Shown piece by piece: positions 8,546-17,114 of a stretch of 64,000 bases of DNA. The notes beneath the pieces are model-generated. The model had not been told where the DNA came from and made no database searches. It saw nothing but the letters and a program-made list of their open reading frames with translations. Numbering within the stretch: position 1 is the first letter of the stretch; every line of letters starts with the position of its first letter. A program made the position numbers and the translations under genes. The stretch is from Palsa-504 sp963789225 (GTDB taxonomy: Bacteria > Actinomycetota > Actinomycetes > Streptosporangiales > Streptosporangiaceae): the NCBI GenBank assembly GCA_963789225.1, contig CAWBKD010000046.1:744001-808000 (forward strand), read 5' to 3'.

Positions 8546-8974
8546 ATGCAATCCTTATCGCTCGCGCGTGCCGCCGAGTCCCCCCAAGCCGGGGTCGAGG
8601 CCAACGGTCACGCCACTGTTACCGTCCCGGGTTACGAGACGCTTACCGACGGAATCTAACAATCGCATATACCCGCAGCTACCCAGCCGTGGAACATAGG
8701 CCGGCGCCTGAATTGTTATTAACTCGCTCCGGGGTTTGGGAGGCGAGATTCCGCTCCATCGAGACCGCTGGACGGACGGTCGTCAAGCAAATCGGTATTT
8801 CCGGACGATGAGGCACGAAAAGCTCACAAGTTTCAGCCCGGAATCCCGCTCGAATAAGTCTCCCAGGCCAAAACCGCGAGGGAAGCCTAGCAGCGCGAGC
8901 GGGCCTGCGCGGCATGTCACGCGTGACACGCCGCATACCGCGCGTGACGCCGCCCAGGCGGTAGAGTCCGACGC
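8546..8974. promoter_or_regulatory. Intergenic region with a 14-bp palindrome and leaderless-type promoter
   Basis: 429 nt between divergent genes. TGTCACGCGTGACA (8915-8928) is a perfect palindrome, with a half-site-like CGCGTGAC at 8941-8948. TAGAGT (8962-8967) lies 7 nt before the GTG at 8975, the spacing expected for a leaderless transcript. Bases 8650-8830 are AT-richer and may hold the promoter for the secreted protein. No gene was seen. Confidence 0.5.
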
Positions 8975-9256
8975 GTGACGACCCGCGATGAACTGGACGC
9001 GCTCTCCTCGCGCGAGCTGCACGACCTCGCCGTGCGGCGTGCGCTGCACCACGCCGACGTGGAATTTCTCTGGGAGTTGCTGCGCACCCTGCCCGCGGCC
9101 GAGGCCGTTGAGGGACATCCCGCCCACGCCGGGGAAGACATTTCCAAGGTCTCCGCGCTGATCGCGGACGCGATCGACTCGGGGAAGGGCGACCTGGCCG
9201 AGGCACTCCGGCCCCTTTACCTCGACTACCTGGTCAAGCACAGCACCGGGGGCTGA
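8975..9256 (+). CDS. Small conserved actinobacterial protein, function unknown
   Basis: 93 aa, acidic and predicted all-helical, beginning TTRDELDALSSRELHDLAVRR and ending YLDYLVKH. Proteins of this shape are widespread and uncharacterised in actinobacteria. No catalytic motif, membrane segment or metal-binding cluster is visible. There is no Shine-Dalgarno; TAGAGT 7 nt upstream suggests a leaderless mRNA starting at GTG 8975. A palindrome 46 nt upstream could be an operator. It is followed by a hairpin and the convergent copA. Confidence 0.65.
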   Translation: MTTRDELDALSSRELHDLAVRRALHHADVEFLWELLRTLPAAEAVEGHPAHAGEDISKVSALIADAIDSGKGDLAEALRPLYLDYLVKHSTGG

Positions 9257-9258
9257 GA

Positions 9259-9275
9259 CCAGGCCCGCGGCCTGG
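9259..9275. terminator. Short hairpin between convergent genes
   Basis: CCAGGCC/GGCCTGG with a 3-nt loop, directly after the stop of the gene at 8975 and before the end of copA; likely a terminator. Confidence 0.45.
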
Positions 9276-9360
9276 ATCGGCAACTCAACGCGCGGCTGAT
9301 GCCGCCGATTGGGATCACCTGGCGCCGGGTCAGCAGCGGGGACCGCGCCGCGAGCCTCGG

Positions 9361-11640
9361 TCACTGCCCCCTGGCGGCAGAGAAGCGGCGCAGACGCAGG
9401 CTGTTCCAGACGACGAAGACCGACGACAGGGTCATGGTGGCCGCGGCGACCAGGGGGTTCAGGAAGCCGAGGGCGGCCAGCGGGAGGGCCAGCAGGTTGT
9501 AGCAGAAGGCCCAGGCCAGGTTACGGCGGATGGTCCGGAACGTGGCGCGGGCCAGAGCGATGGCTTCGGGGACGACCCCCAAGTCGTCGCGGAGCAGGAT
9601 CATGTCGGCGGCGCCTATGGCGACGTCGGTGCCGGAGCCGAGGGCCAGGCCAAGCTGGGCGACGGCCAGTGCGGGAGCGTCGTTGACGCCGTCGCCGACC
9701 ATGGCGACCGGGTGGCCGGTCGCTTGCAGGTTCACGATGACCTCGGCCTTGGCGGCGGGCAGAGCGCCGCTGATGACCTCGGCGATCCCGGCGGCGGCCG
9801 CCACGGCCTGCGCGGTGGCCATATTGTCCCCGGTCAGCAGCACCGGACGCAGGCCGAGGCGGCGCAAGCCTGCTACGGCCGGGGCCGCGGAGGGCTTGAC
9901 CGTGTCGGCCACCGCAATGGCGCCCAAGACGTCGCCATCCCGGGCGACCACGACCGTGGTGCGGCCGGTCTGCTCCTGCGCGCGGCACCAGGCGGCAAGG
10001 CCGGCGGGGACGGGCAGGGCGCGGTCGGCGAACAGCTTCTCCCGGCCGAGGGTGACCTCGTGACCGTCGACGATCCCGCGGGCGCCGAGGCCGGGGAGCG
10101 CAGCGAAGCCGTCGGCGGAGACCAGCGGCACCGCCTCGACTCGCGCTAGGGCGGTGACGGCAGCGGCCACGGCGTGCTCGGAGGCCTGCTCCACCGAGCC
10201 GGCGTACCGGAGCAGGTCGGTCCGGCTGATTCCGGGGACCGGTTCGACGGCCGTAACCGTCATCCGGCCGGTGGTAACCGTGCCGGTCTTGTCCAGGACG
10301 ACCGTGTCGACGGCGCGGGACGACTCCAGGGCCTGATAGCCCTTGATGAAGATGCCGAGCTGGGCGCCGCGGCCGGACGCAACCACCAGGGCCGCGGGCG
10401 TGGCCAGGCCCAGGGCGCAAGGACAGGCAATGATCAGGACGGCCAGCGCGGCGCTGAAGGCGTGCTCGGCCGGGCTGCCCACCAGCAGCCAGCCGGCCAG
10501 GGTGAGCACGGCACAGGCCAGGACGGCCGGGACGAACACCGCACAGATCCGGTCGGCCAGGCGCTGGATGCCGGCCTTGTCGGCCTGGGCCTGCTCGACC
10601 ATCGCGATCAGCCGGGCGAGCTGAGTGTCCCTGCCGACCTTCTGGGCGCGGACGACCAGGCGGCCGGTCAGGGCGATCGTGCCGCCGGTCACGGCGTCAC
10701 CGGACACGGCGTCGACGGGCACCGACTCGCCGGTCATCATGCTGCGGTCGACGGCGGACTGGCCGGACAGGACCTCGCCGTCGGCGGCGATCCGCTCCCC
10801 TGGGCGGACGACGAAGCGTTGGCCGACCTGGAGCCGGGCGGCCGGGATCTGCTGCTCGGTGTCGTCGTCGGCCAGGACGCTGACGTCCCTGGCGCTGGCC
10901 GCGGCCAGATCGCGCATCGCCTCCCCGGCGGTGCGCCTGGCCCGTGCCTCGTAGAGCCGGCCGGCCAGCAGGAACGTGGTCACCGAGGCAGCCACCTCCA
11001 GGTAGATGCCGCCGCCGGAGGCGTGGATGACGGCCTGGAGGCCGGCCAGGCCGGTACGGCTGCGGTCCAGGACGAACATGGCGTAGACCGACCAGCCGCA
11101 CGCGGCGAGGATACCCAGCGAGACCAGGGTGTCCATCGAGGAGGACAGGTGCCGCGCGTTCTTCAGCGCGGCCTGGTGGAACGGCCAGGCGGCCCAGGTG
11201 GCCACCGGGGCGGCCAGCGCGACAAGCACCCACTGCCAGCCGGGGAACCGCGACCAGGGGAACAGCGACTGGACGATGGACAAGTCGGTCAACGGGACGA
11301 AGAACACCAGGGCCAGGACCAGCCTGCGGCGCAAGCGGCGGACCGTGGCGTCGTGGACGGCTACCGCGTCTTGCTGGGCCGCCTCGTCGCCCGGGGCGGC
11401 CAACTCGGCGGTGTAGCCGACCGACTCGACGGCGGATATGAGCTGACCCTCGGTGACGCCGGGCGGAACGATGACGCGCGCGCGCTCGGTGGCGAGGTTC
11501 ACGGCGGCGGTGACCCCGTCGAGCTTGTTCAGCTTGGCCTGTACCCGGGCCGCGCAGGCGGCGCACGTCATCCCGCCGATGACGAACTCGAACTCGGTGG
11601 CGCGCAGTGCAGTGTCGGATGACGGGATCGTCACGGCCAC
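9361..11640 (-). CDS. copA: Copper-exporting P1B-type ATPase
   Basis: 759 aa membrane ATPase that pumps Cu(I) out of the cytosol. One N-terminal HMA domain carries GGMTCAAC. The transmembrane CPC motif is in IACPCALGLATPAAL (about residue 405), the actuator TGES is near 304, the phosphorylation site DKTGT near 447, and the hinge GDGVNDAPA near 649. GTG at 11640 follows GGAGGTG; the ATG a few bases upstream is out of frame. It is divergent from copZ, with 88 nt between, so the two are probably co-regulated by copper, though no clear CsoR or CueR box was recognised. Cu versus Ag preference cannot be told. Confidence 0.93.
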   Translation of the reverse strand: MAVTIPSSDTALRATEFEFVIGGMTCAACAARVQAKLNKLDGVTAAVNLATERARVIVPPGVTEGQLISAVESVGYTAELAAPGDEAAQQDAVAVHDATVRRLRRRLVLALVFFVPLTDLSIVQSLFPWSRFPGWQWVLVALAAPVATWAAWPFHQAALKNARHLSSSMDTLVSLGILAACGWSVYAMFVLDRSRTGLAGLQAVIHASGGGIYLEVAASVTTFLLAGRLYEARARRTAGEAMRDLAAASARDVSVLADDDTEQQIPAARLQVGQRFVVRPGERIAADGEVLSGQSAVDRSMMTGESVPVDAVSGDAVTGGTIALTGRLVVRAQKVGRDTQLARLIAMVEQAQADKAGIQRLADRICAVFVPAVLACAVLTLAGWLLVGSPAEHAFSAALAVLIIACPCALGLATPAALVVASGRGAQLGIFIKGYQALESSRAVDTVVLDKTGTVTTGRMTVTAVEPVPGISRTDLLRYAGSVEQASEHAVAAAVTALARVEAVPLVSADGFAALPGLGARGIVDGHEVTLGREKLFADRALPVPAGLAAWCRAQEQTGRTTVVVARDGDVLGAIAVADTVKPSAAPAVAGLRRLGLRPVLLTGDNMATAQAVAAAAGIAEVISGALPAAKAEVIVNLQATGHPVAMVGDGVNDAPALAVAQLGLALGSGTDVAIGAADMILLRDDLGVVPEAIALARATFRTIRRNLAWAFCYNLLALPLAALGFLNPLVAAATMTLSSVFVVWNSLRLRRFSAARGQ

Positions 11641-11715
11641 CGCCCATCACCTCCAGCCGGCTCAAGATGTTACGGTACTCCGCTGCCGGCGGACGGCCGC
11701 GTCGGCGGGCCGGGC

Positions 11716-11721
11716 TAGGAT
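11716..11721 (+). promoter_or_regulatory. -10 box for leaderless copZ
   Basis: TAGGAT ends 7 nt before the copZ GTG, so transcription probably starts at or next to the start codon. The AGGA inside it could also act as a weak ribosome site, so both readings remain possible. Confidence 0.45.
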
Positions 11722-11728
11722 CACGGCT

Positions 11729-11935
11729 GTGGCAACTCGCTCCTTCACAGTCACCGGGATGAGCTGTGAGCATTGCGCTCGTGCCGTGCGGGCAGAGGTC
11801 GGCAAGCTTCCCGGCATCACCGATATCGACGTCGACGTCGCGGCGGGCGTGGTCCGGATCAGCGGCGAGCCGCTGCCTGACGACGCCGCGGTGCGAGATG
11901 CCATCCAAGAAGCCGGATACGAATTCGCAGGGTGA
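11729..11935 (+). CDS. copZ: Copper chaperone, single HMA domain
   Basis: 68 aa cytosolic metallochaperone that carries Cu(I) to the ATPase. The whole protein is one ferredoxin-like HMA fold: GMSCEHC near residues 10-15 provides the two thiolates, and the C-terminus ends AIQEAGYEF as usual. The start is GTG 11729 (see the -10 box just upstream). It is divergent from copA, which is the usual partner. A strong hairpin follows the stop. Confidence 0.88.
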   Translation: MATRSFTVTGMSCEHCARAVRAEVGKLPGITDIDVDVAAGVVRISGEPLPDDAAVRDAIQEAGYEFAG

Positions 11936-11965
11936 ACGCAGGCCGGTCGTGGCCCCAGACAGTCT

Positions 11966-12004
11966 TGAGCGGTGGGGCCCGACTAGCTAAGGCCCCACCG
12001 CTCA
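11966..12004. terminator. Strong bidirectional terminator hairpin
   Basis: A perfect 14-bp stem (11966-11979 with 11991-12004) around an 11-nt loop, GC-rich, between the convergent copZ and YceI genes. Confidence 0.85.
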
Positions 12005-12053
12005 TGTTCAGCCTGCACGTGCCGGCAGCCGGGGGCCGCCGTCCGGGCCGGAA

Positions 12054-12623
12054 TTACTGGCCCTGGCTGAGGATGCCCTCGATCTCGAGGTTGATCGTGA
12101 CCTTGTCGCTCAGGACCATGCCGGTCCCGGCGCCCGGGATCGGGCCGTTGTAACTGACGTTCCAGTCGTTCCTGTTGATCTCGGTGGTGGCAGAGAAGCC
12201 CGCGCGCGTCCCGCCGTAGGGGTCGGGGCCGAAGCCGTTCACCTCGAGGCGGAACGTGACCGGCCGGGTGACGCCGCGCAGGGTGAGCTCACCGTCGAGC
12301 AGGAAGTCGTCGCCGTCCTGGCGGATCCCGGTGGAGTGGAACGTCATGGTCGGGTGCTTCTCGGTGTGGAAGAAGTCCTCGCTGCGGATGTGGCCGTCCC
12401 TGGTCTCGTTCCCGGTGTTCACCGAGCCGAGGTCGACGGTGGCGGTGACGCCGGACTGAAGCGGGTCAGGGGCGGTGGTGATCGTCCCCTCGAACTTGTC
12501 GAAGCGGCCGCGGACCTTGCTCACCATCATGTGCCTGACGGTGAAGGACACTTCCGAGTGAACGGGGTCTATCGTCCAGGTCCCTGCCACGTAGCCGGGA
12601 AGCTCAACGGCGGTGACGGTCAT
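12054..12623 (-). CDS. YceI family lipocalin-like protein
   Basis: 189 aa YceI-fold beta-barrel that can hold an isoprenoid or similar lipid. Typical pattern: TWTIDPVHSEVSFTVRHMMVSKVRGRF, then SVNTGNETRDGHIRSEDFF and a long central block ending NRNDWNVSYNGPI. No signal peptide is present, so it is cytosolic, as in many actinobacterial members. ATG 12623 has GGAGGA 5-6 nt upstream. It is divergent from an HxlR regulator with 152 nt between them containing two dyads, and YceI genes are often controlled by such regulators under redox or acid stress, so control by the neighbour is likely but unproven. Confidence 0.88.
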   Translation of the reverse strand: MTVTAVELPGYVAGTWTIDPVHSEVSFTVRHMMVSKVRGRFDKFEGTITTAPDPLQSGVTATVDLGSVNTGNETRDGHIRSEDFFHTEKHPTMTFHSTGIRQDGDDFLLDGELTLRGVTRPVTFRLEVNGFGPDPYGGTRAGFSATTEINRNDWNVSYNGPIPGAGTGMVLSDKVTINLEIEGILSQGQ

Positions 12624-12674
12624 GGTTTCCTCCAGTTTGTTGATTCTTAGTGGTATGTAACTTCGCTTGCGTGT

Positions 12675-12705
12675 TGTTAATTCCTAACAGTAACCATAGA
12701 TGGTT
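12675..12705. promoter_or_regulatory. Candidate operators between YceI and HxlR genes
   Basis: Two AT-rich dyads: TGTTA-ATTCC-TAACA (12675-12689) and AACCAT-AG-ATGGTT (12692-12705). They lie in the shared control region of the divergent pair and are natural candidates for HxlR binding. Confidence 0.45.
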
Positions 12706-12775
12706 GAAGCGTCAAGCACTAGGCGACTGGGCCTTCGGCGAAGTAGCCTGGTGCTGGTACCGAGGAGGCGATCTG

Positions 12776-13327
12776 GTGGATTCCGGGCAGGTCGGCCCGG
12801 TTCTCGGGCCGTCGAAGTGGTCAGGGACGGCAGGTGAGCCGTGGCCGGATGGTCATCCGTCCGGCCTGGTCGAGCCGTGCTCCGAAGAGGGGCTCTCCGA
12901 GCTGGCCGACGAGCCCTGCCTGGCTGTGGCCTCGGCGGACGAGCCCTGCCTGGCCGTGGCCTCGGCGGATCAGCCATCGCCATGCCGAGCGCGCGAGGTG
13001 CTCGCGCGCGTCGGCGACAAGTGGTCGGTTTACGTGATCGATCTGCTGGGCCAGGACACCAAGCGGTTCACCGAGCTGCACCGCTCGATCGACGGCATTA
13101 CTGCCAGGATGCTGACCGTCACCCTGCGCGGCCTGGAACGGGACGGCGTCGTCACGCGAACCATCCATCCCGTCATCCCGCCCCGCGTCGAGTACGCCCT
13201 GACCCCCATGGGGCAGACGCTGCTGACCACCATCGGCCAGCTCGTCGCCTGGGCGGACGGTCACGTGTCTGAGATCGAGGCCGCCCGGGCCGCCTACGAC
13301 GCCAGGCATCAGCCCTCGCTAGGCTGA
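12776..13327 (+). CDS. HxlR family transcriptional regulator with Cys-bearing N-terminal extension
   Basis: 183 aa winged-helix repressor or activator. GTG 12776 follows GAGGAGG by 7 nt, which decides the start over longer readings. The HxlR core starts at SPCRAREVLARVGDKWSV (about residue 66) and contains RFTELHRSIDGITARMLTVTLR and RVEYALTPMG. The Cys before the first helix is the residue that senses oxidants or aldehydes in studied family members. Ahead of it is an unusual 60-residue extension with three more Cys, including a perfect 10-residue tandem repeat DEPCLAVASA coded by a 30-bp duplication. It probably controls YceI. A methyltransferase gene follows after 4 nt. Confidence 0.82.
   Translation: MDSGQVGPVLGPSKWSGTAGEPWPDGHPSGLVEPCSEEGLSELADEPCLAVASADEPCLAVASADQPSPCRAREVLARVGDKWSVYVIDLLGQDTKRFTELHRSIDGITARMLTVTLRGLERDGVVTRTIHPVIPPRVEYALTPMGQTLLTTIGQLVAWADGHVSEIEAARAAYDARHQPSLG
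12908..12967 (+). repeat. 30-bp tandem duplication inside the HxlR gene
   Basis: Two in-frame copies (12908-12937, 12938-12967) differing by one base, a synonymous T/C change. It adds a second DEPCLAVASA unit to the regulator's N-terminal extension and probably arose by recent slippage. Confidence 0.9.
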
Positions 13328-13331
13328 CCCG

Positions 13332-14126
13332 GTGGATGACCCGAGGCAGGATGACAGGCAGCTACGCGGTTCGTCGTTCGGGGCCGCCGCGAACGCCTAC
13401 GCGGAGCACCGACCCGGATACGCCGAGGCGGCCGTCCGCTGGGCCCTGGATCCGGTCTGGGCGCGCCGCCCGCTCCGGGTGATCGACCTGGGCGCGGGAA
13501 CCGGGAAGCTGACCGCCACCCTGATCCGCCTGGGCGTCGACGTCACCGCCATAGAGCCCGACCCGGACATGCTCGCCGTGCTGCGCCGCGACATGGACTT
13601 GGTACAGGCCCTACCTGGCCGGGCGGAGGAGATTCCGTTGCCCGACGGCAGCGTGGACGCCGTCGTCGCCGGGCAGGCCCTGCACTGGTTCGACCTCGAT
13701 CGTGCGTTGCCCGAGATCGCCCGGGTGCTCTCCCCCGGCGGCGTGCTGGCCGGGCTGTGGAACGTCGACGACGACCGGGTGGACTGGGTTGCCGATCTGG
13801 CCAAGATCAGCAAGCACAACTCCAGCGTCACGCTGCTCAGGTGGCGGGAAGGTAGACCTGACTCGCGGCAGGAGCGCCTGCTCACGGAGGGCTCTGAGTT
13901 CTTCGGTGAAGCCCAGATCGGCGAGTTCGAGCATGGGCATACGCGGACCGCCGACTCGCTCACGGCCATGATCGCGACGCACTCCCACTTCCTCGTCATG
14001 GATGAGACCGAACGAAATCGGCTGCTAGCTCGGGTACGCGATTTCCTCCACGGCCGGCCGGAGACGTCCGCGGGCGAGTTCGTCATGCCGATGGTCACGG
14101 TCGTGGTGCGGGCCCTGCGCAAGTAA
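13332..14126 (+). CDS. Class I SAM-dependent methyltransferase
   Basis: 264 aa cytosolic methyltransferase of the UbiE/TAM-like type. Motif I is VIDLGAGTGKLT (about residues 53-64), the ribose-binding acid is in VTAIEPDPDML, and motif II is SVDAVVAGQALHWFD; HWF after motif II is common in the Methyltransf_11 group. GTG 13332 is 5 nt after the HxlR stop, so the two are probably co-transcribed, and the product may be part of the same stress response. The substrate is unknown. Confidence 0.85.
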   Translation: MDDPRQDDRQLRGSSFGAAANAYAEHRPGYAEAAVRWALDPVWARRPLRVIDLGAGTGKLTATLIRLGVDVTAIEPDPDMLAVLRRDMDLVQALPGRAEEIPLPDGSVDAVVAGQALHWFDLDRALPEIARVLSPGGVLAGLWNVDDDRVDWVADLAKISKHNSSVTLLRWREGRPDSRQERLLTEGSEFFGEAQIGEFEHGHTRTADSLTAMIATHSHFLVMDETERNRLLARVRDFLHGRPETSAGEFVMPMVTVVVRALRK

Positions 14127-14244
14127 TGACGCGGCGTCGTCGTGTCGCTGCTCGCGCTGTTCGCGATCCGCCACTTCCACGCAACCGCTGCGCCCTACTC
14201 CCCCTCGGGCGGCGCCTCGGCCTGGGCCGCCGCGGCCGACCGGA

Positions 14245-14922
14245 TCACGGGCTGACGGGCTCCCCGGCCAGCCAGGCCGCGCCCCGCTGGTACAGGCGCT
14301 CCACCTCGGGACCGCGCACGCCCGGCATGTCGGGCTTGACCGGGTAGCCGGCCTGGACCTGCAGGTACGCCAGGTAGCGGTAGCCCTCGGGGAACCGGGC
14401 GAGCAGCTCGGGGTCCAGGGTGAGCTCGACGCCCTGCTCGACCGGGTCGAGGCGGTCCTTCTCGTAGATGGGCTGGCGGAGCACGATCCCCCACCGGCCG
14501 TCGCGCTGCTCGAAGAAGTCGTAGAACCGGCCGGTACACGCCACGTCGCAGATCACGCCGTGGACCTCGCCGCGCTGCATGATCGTCATCCTGGTCTGCG
14601 CGATGGCCCGGGGGTGCGTCACGGTGGGCGGGCCCCCGGCGGGCCCGGCAGGCGCGGCCGGCGCGGCCGGCGCGAGCGTGATCCGGCAGCCGCCGGTGAA
14701 GTGCAGGATGTTGACCCCGCGGGCCACGCCCTCCTGGCTGACCCGGATGAAGTCCTCCTTCGGGCCCTGGAACCAGGTCGCCATCATGTAGCCGTCCTCG
14801 TGCCAGCAGGCCCTGAAGGCGGGCCAGTCCCCGGAGTCCCGGGCGTTGGCCCAGGTCTCGACCACATCCCGGATGGCTAGGCGGTCAGCAAGCGCAGCGT
14901 CCACCTGCGCAACGTAGTGCAT
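14245..14922 (-). CDS. SnoaL-like/NTF2-fold protein
   Basis: 225 aa from ATG 14922. The first half has the SnoaL-type pattern AIRDVVETWANARDSGDWPAF..CWHEDGYM followed by a His-Phe pair (ILHFTGG) and DFFEQRDGRWGIVLRQPIYEKDRLDPV, a cone-shaped fold used by isomerases, cyclases and dehydratases acting on small hydrophobic molecules. An Ala/Pro/Gly insertion of about 15 residues sits mid-protein. The C-terminal 60 residues (RYLAYLQVQAGYPVK and following) are like the dehydratase-type family members. The exact reaction is unknown. There is no obvious Shine-Dalgarno. Confidence 0.7.
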   Translation of the reverse strand: MHYVAQVDAALADRLAIRDVVETWANARDSGDWPAFRACWHEDGYMMATWFQGPKEDFIRVSQEGVARGVNILHFTGGCRITLAPAAPAAPAGPAGGPPTVTHPRAIAQTRMTIMQRGEVHGVICDVACTGRFYDFFEQRDGRWGIVLRQPIYEKDRLDPVEQGVELTLDPELLARFPEGYRYLAYLQVQAGYPVKPDMPGVRGPEVERLYQRGAAWLAGEPVSP

Positions 14923-14982
14923 GTCCGCGGGCTCGCACCACTGTTCGTTCGGGCAAAGGGTTTTACTGACGGTGGCGGGGCT

Positions 14983-14988
14983 TAGAAT
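14983..14988 (+). promoter_or_regulatory. -10 box for leaderless recQ
   Basis: TAGAAT ends 6 nt before the recQ GTG with TTTTAC about 16 nt upstream as a weak -35; no Shine-Dalgarno is present. Confidence 0.5.
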
Positions 14989-14994
14989 CGCGGC

Positions 14995-16911
14995 GTGCAC
15001 GAGCCTGGCGGAGCGGCGTTTGAGGTCCTGCGCCGCGTGTTCGGCTACGACTCGTTCCGCGGCCAGCAGCAGGAGATCATCGAGCACGTCTGCGCGGGCG
15101 GGGACGCCGTCGCGCTGATGCCGACCGGCAGCGGCAAGTCGCTGTGCTACCAGATCCCCGCGCTGGTGCGGGAGGGCACCGCGGTGGTCGTCTCCCCGCT
15201 GATCGCGCTCATGCAGGACCAGGTCGACGCGCTGACCGTGCTCGGCGTGCGGGCCGGGTTCCTGAACTCGACCCAGGATCCCGACGAACGGCGCGGGGTC
15301 GAGTACGCGTTCATGGACGGCAAGCTCGACCTGCTGTACCTGGCCCCGGAACGGCTGCGGACCGAATCCGCGCTGCGGCTGCTCGACCGGGGCACGGTGG
15401 CGCTGTTCGCCATCGACGAGGCGCACTGCGTGGCCCAGTGGGGGCACGATTTCCGGCCCGACTACCTGGAGTTGTCGGTGCTGCACGAGCGCTGGCCCGC
15501 GGTGCCGCGGATCGCCCTGACCGCGACGGCGACCAAGCAGACGCTGTTCGAGATCGTGATGCGGCTGGGGCTCGGGCAGGCCCGGCACTTCGTGGCGAGC
15601 TTCGACCGGCCCAACATCACGTACCGGATCGAGCCGAAGAACGAGCCGCGGCGGCAGCTGCTGCGGCTGCTGCGGACCGAGCACCCGGGCGAGGCGGGCA
15701 TCGTGTACTGCCTGTCGCGGGCTTCGGTGGAGAAGACCGCCGAGTTCCTGTGCTTGGAGGGGTTTACGGCGCTGCCGTATCACGCCGGGCTCGACGCGCG
15801 GACCCGGACGGAGAACCAGTCGCGGTTCCTGCGCGAGGACGGGCTGATCATGGTGGCCACGATCGCGTTCGGGATGGGCATCGACAAGCCGGATGTTCGG
15901 TTTGTCGCGCACCTCGATTTGCCACGTTCGGTGGAGGGGTACTACCAGGAGACCGGGCGGGCCGGGCGGGACGGCGCGGCGGCCACCGCGTGGCTCGCCT
16001 ACGGGCTGACCGACGTCGTGCAGCAGCGGCGGATGATCGACGAGTCCGAGGGCGACTTCGCCCACCGCCGGCGGCTGGTGGCGCACCTGGATGCGATGCT
16101 CGCGCTGTGCGAGACGGCGGAGTGCCGGCGGGCGCAGATGCTGTCGTATTTCGGGGAGGCGGCTGACGGACCGTGCGGGAACTGCGACACGTGCCTTTCC
16201 CCGCCGTCGGTCTGGGACGGGACGGTGGCGGCGCAGAAGCTGCTCTCGACCCTGGTGCGGCTGTCGAGGCTCGGGGGGCCTTCGTTCGGCGCCGGGCAGC
16301 CGATCGACATCCTGCTGGGGAAGAAGACGGCCAAGGTGGCCTCGTACGGACACGATCGCTTGTCCGTCTTCGGCGTCGGCGGCGAGCTCAGCGAGGGTGA
16401 GTGGCGGGCCGTGGTCCGGCAGTTGCTGGCATCCGGGGTGCTCGCGGTCAAGGGCGACCACGGGACGCTGGCGCTGACCGATCTGAGCGCGGAGGTGCTG
16501 CGCGGGGAGCGGCAGGTCATGCTGCGGCGGGAGGCGCCTCGGCCGGCCGCTGCGCCGTCGGGGTCGTCGGGGTCTTCTGGCCGGGGGCGCGCGGGCCGGG
16601 CGGGCGGTTCGGCGGGCGCGGCCGGGGCGGGCGAAGCGGCGCGCGGGAAGTCCCGGCCCGGGCGGATGACGCGCGAGGACCTACCGCCGGAGGCCGAGCC
16701 GCTGTTCGAGCGGCTGCGCGCGTGGCGGACTGGGATCGCCAAGGAACTGGGCATGCCGCCGTATGTGATCTTCCACGACGCGACGCTGGCGGCGATCGCG
16801 GCCGCTCCGCCCTCGACGCTGGCCGAGCTGGCCCTGGTCAACGGGGTCGGCGAGACCAAGCTGAGCCGGTACGGCCAGCAGATCCTGGAGGTCCTCGCCT
16901 CGGAGGGCTAG
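14995..16911 (+). CDS. recQ: ATP-dependent DNA helicase RecQ
   Basis: 638 aa 3'-5' helicase for recombination and fork repair. Domains in order: RecA1 with Walker A MPTGSGKSLCYQ (about 42-53) and box II DEAHCVAQWGHDFR (about 140-153); RecA2 with GIVYCLSRASVEKTA and the terminal QETGRAGRDG; zinc-binding region with C..C..CGNCDTC; winged helix; a Gly/Ala/Ser-rich linker of about 45 residues; and an HRDC domain ending the protein (LALVNGVGETKLSRYG). This is the full RecQ layout. GTG 14995 is preceded by a leaderless-type promoter. It is monocistronic. Confidence 0.95.
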   Translation: MHEPGGAAFEVLRRVFGYDSFRGQQQEIIEHVCAGGDAVALMPTGSGKSLCYQIPALVREGTAVVVSPLIALMQDQVDALTVLGVRAGFLNSTQDPDERRGVEYAFMDGKLDLLYLAPERLRTESALRLLDRGTVALFAIDEAHCVAQWGHDFRPDYLELSVLHERWPAVPRIALTATATKQTLFEIVMRLGLGQARHFVASFDRPNITYRIEPKNEPRRQLLRLLRTEHPGEAGIVYCLSRASVEKTAEFLCLEGFTALPYHAGLDARTRTENQSRFLREDGLIMVATIAFGMGIDKPDVRFVAHLDLPRSVEGYYQETGRAGRDGAAATAWLAYGLTDVVQQRRMIDESEGDFAHRRRLVAHLDAMLALCETAECRRAQMLSYFGEAADGPCGNCDTCLSPPSVWDGTVAAQKLLSTLVRLSRLGGPSFGAGQPIDILLGKKTAKVASYGHDRLSVFGVGGELSEGEWRAVVRQLLASGVLAVKGDHGTLALTDLSAEVLRGERQVMLRREAPRPAAAPSGSSGSSGRGRAGRAGGSAGAAGAGEAARGKSRPGRMTREDLPPEAEPLFERLRAWRTGIAKELGMPPYVIFHDATLAAIAAAPPSTLAELALVNGVGETKLSRYGQQILEVLASEG

Positions 16912-17114
16912 GCCGGGCGGCCGGGCGGCCGGGCGGCTGGGCTTGGTGCCGAACCGATGGGTGCCGCTTACTACGGGCTCTTCCGTGTACGGTGCCGCAC
17001 CCATGGACTGCGGGCAGATGCGAGCGGGACTGATGAGGGTGGTGAGAGCGGAGGGACGCGTTTGGTTGGGCCGGTGGCAGGTGGCAGGGGGCAGGTGGCA
17101 GGTGGCAGTGGCGG
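16912..17114. repeat. Short tandem repeats between recQ and the PF03640 gene
   Basis: Just after the recQ stop an 8-bp unit (GGCCGGGC) repeats about three times. At 17073-17113 a 7-bp unit GGTGGCA repeats several times with small changes. No gene or canonical terminator was seen; the tract lies between convergent genes. Confidence 0.6.

Noticed and set aside
9361..11640. copA as a Zn/Cd/Pb exporter
   Set aside because: CPC motif with an HMA GMTCAAC and a CopZ neighbour fit Cu(I)/Ag(I).
14983..14988. Regulon shared by recQ and copZ based on similar -10 boxes
   Set aside because: The hexamers are the common vegetative -10 class and carry no regulon information.
14245..16461. Long minus-strand open frame of more than 700 codons across recQ
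   Set aside because: Only its last 225 codons (from ATG 14922) make a recognisable protein; the remainder is antisense to a full RecQ and is a GC-rich codon-position artefact.
16912..17114. Terminator after recQ
   Set aside because: Repeats of GGCCGGGC do not form a clear stem-loop followed by a U-tract.
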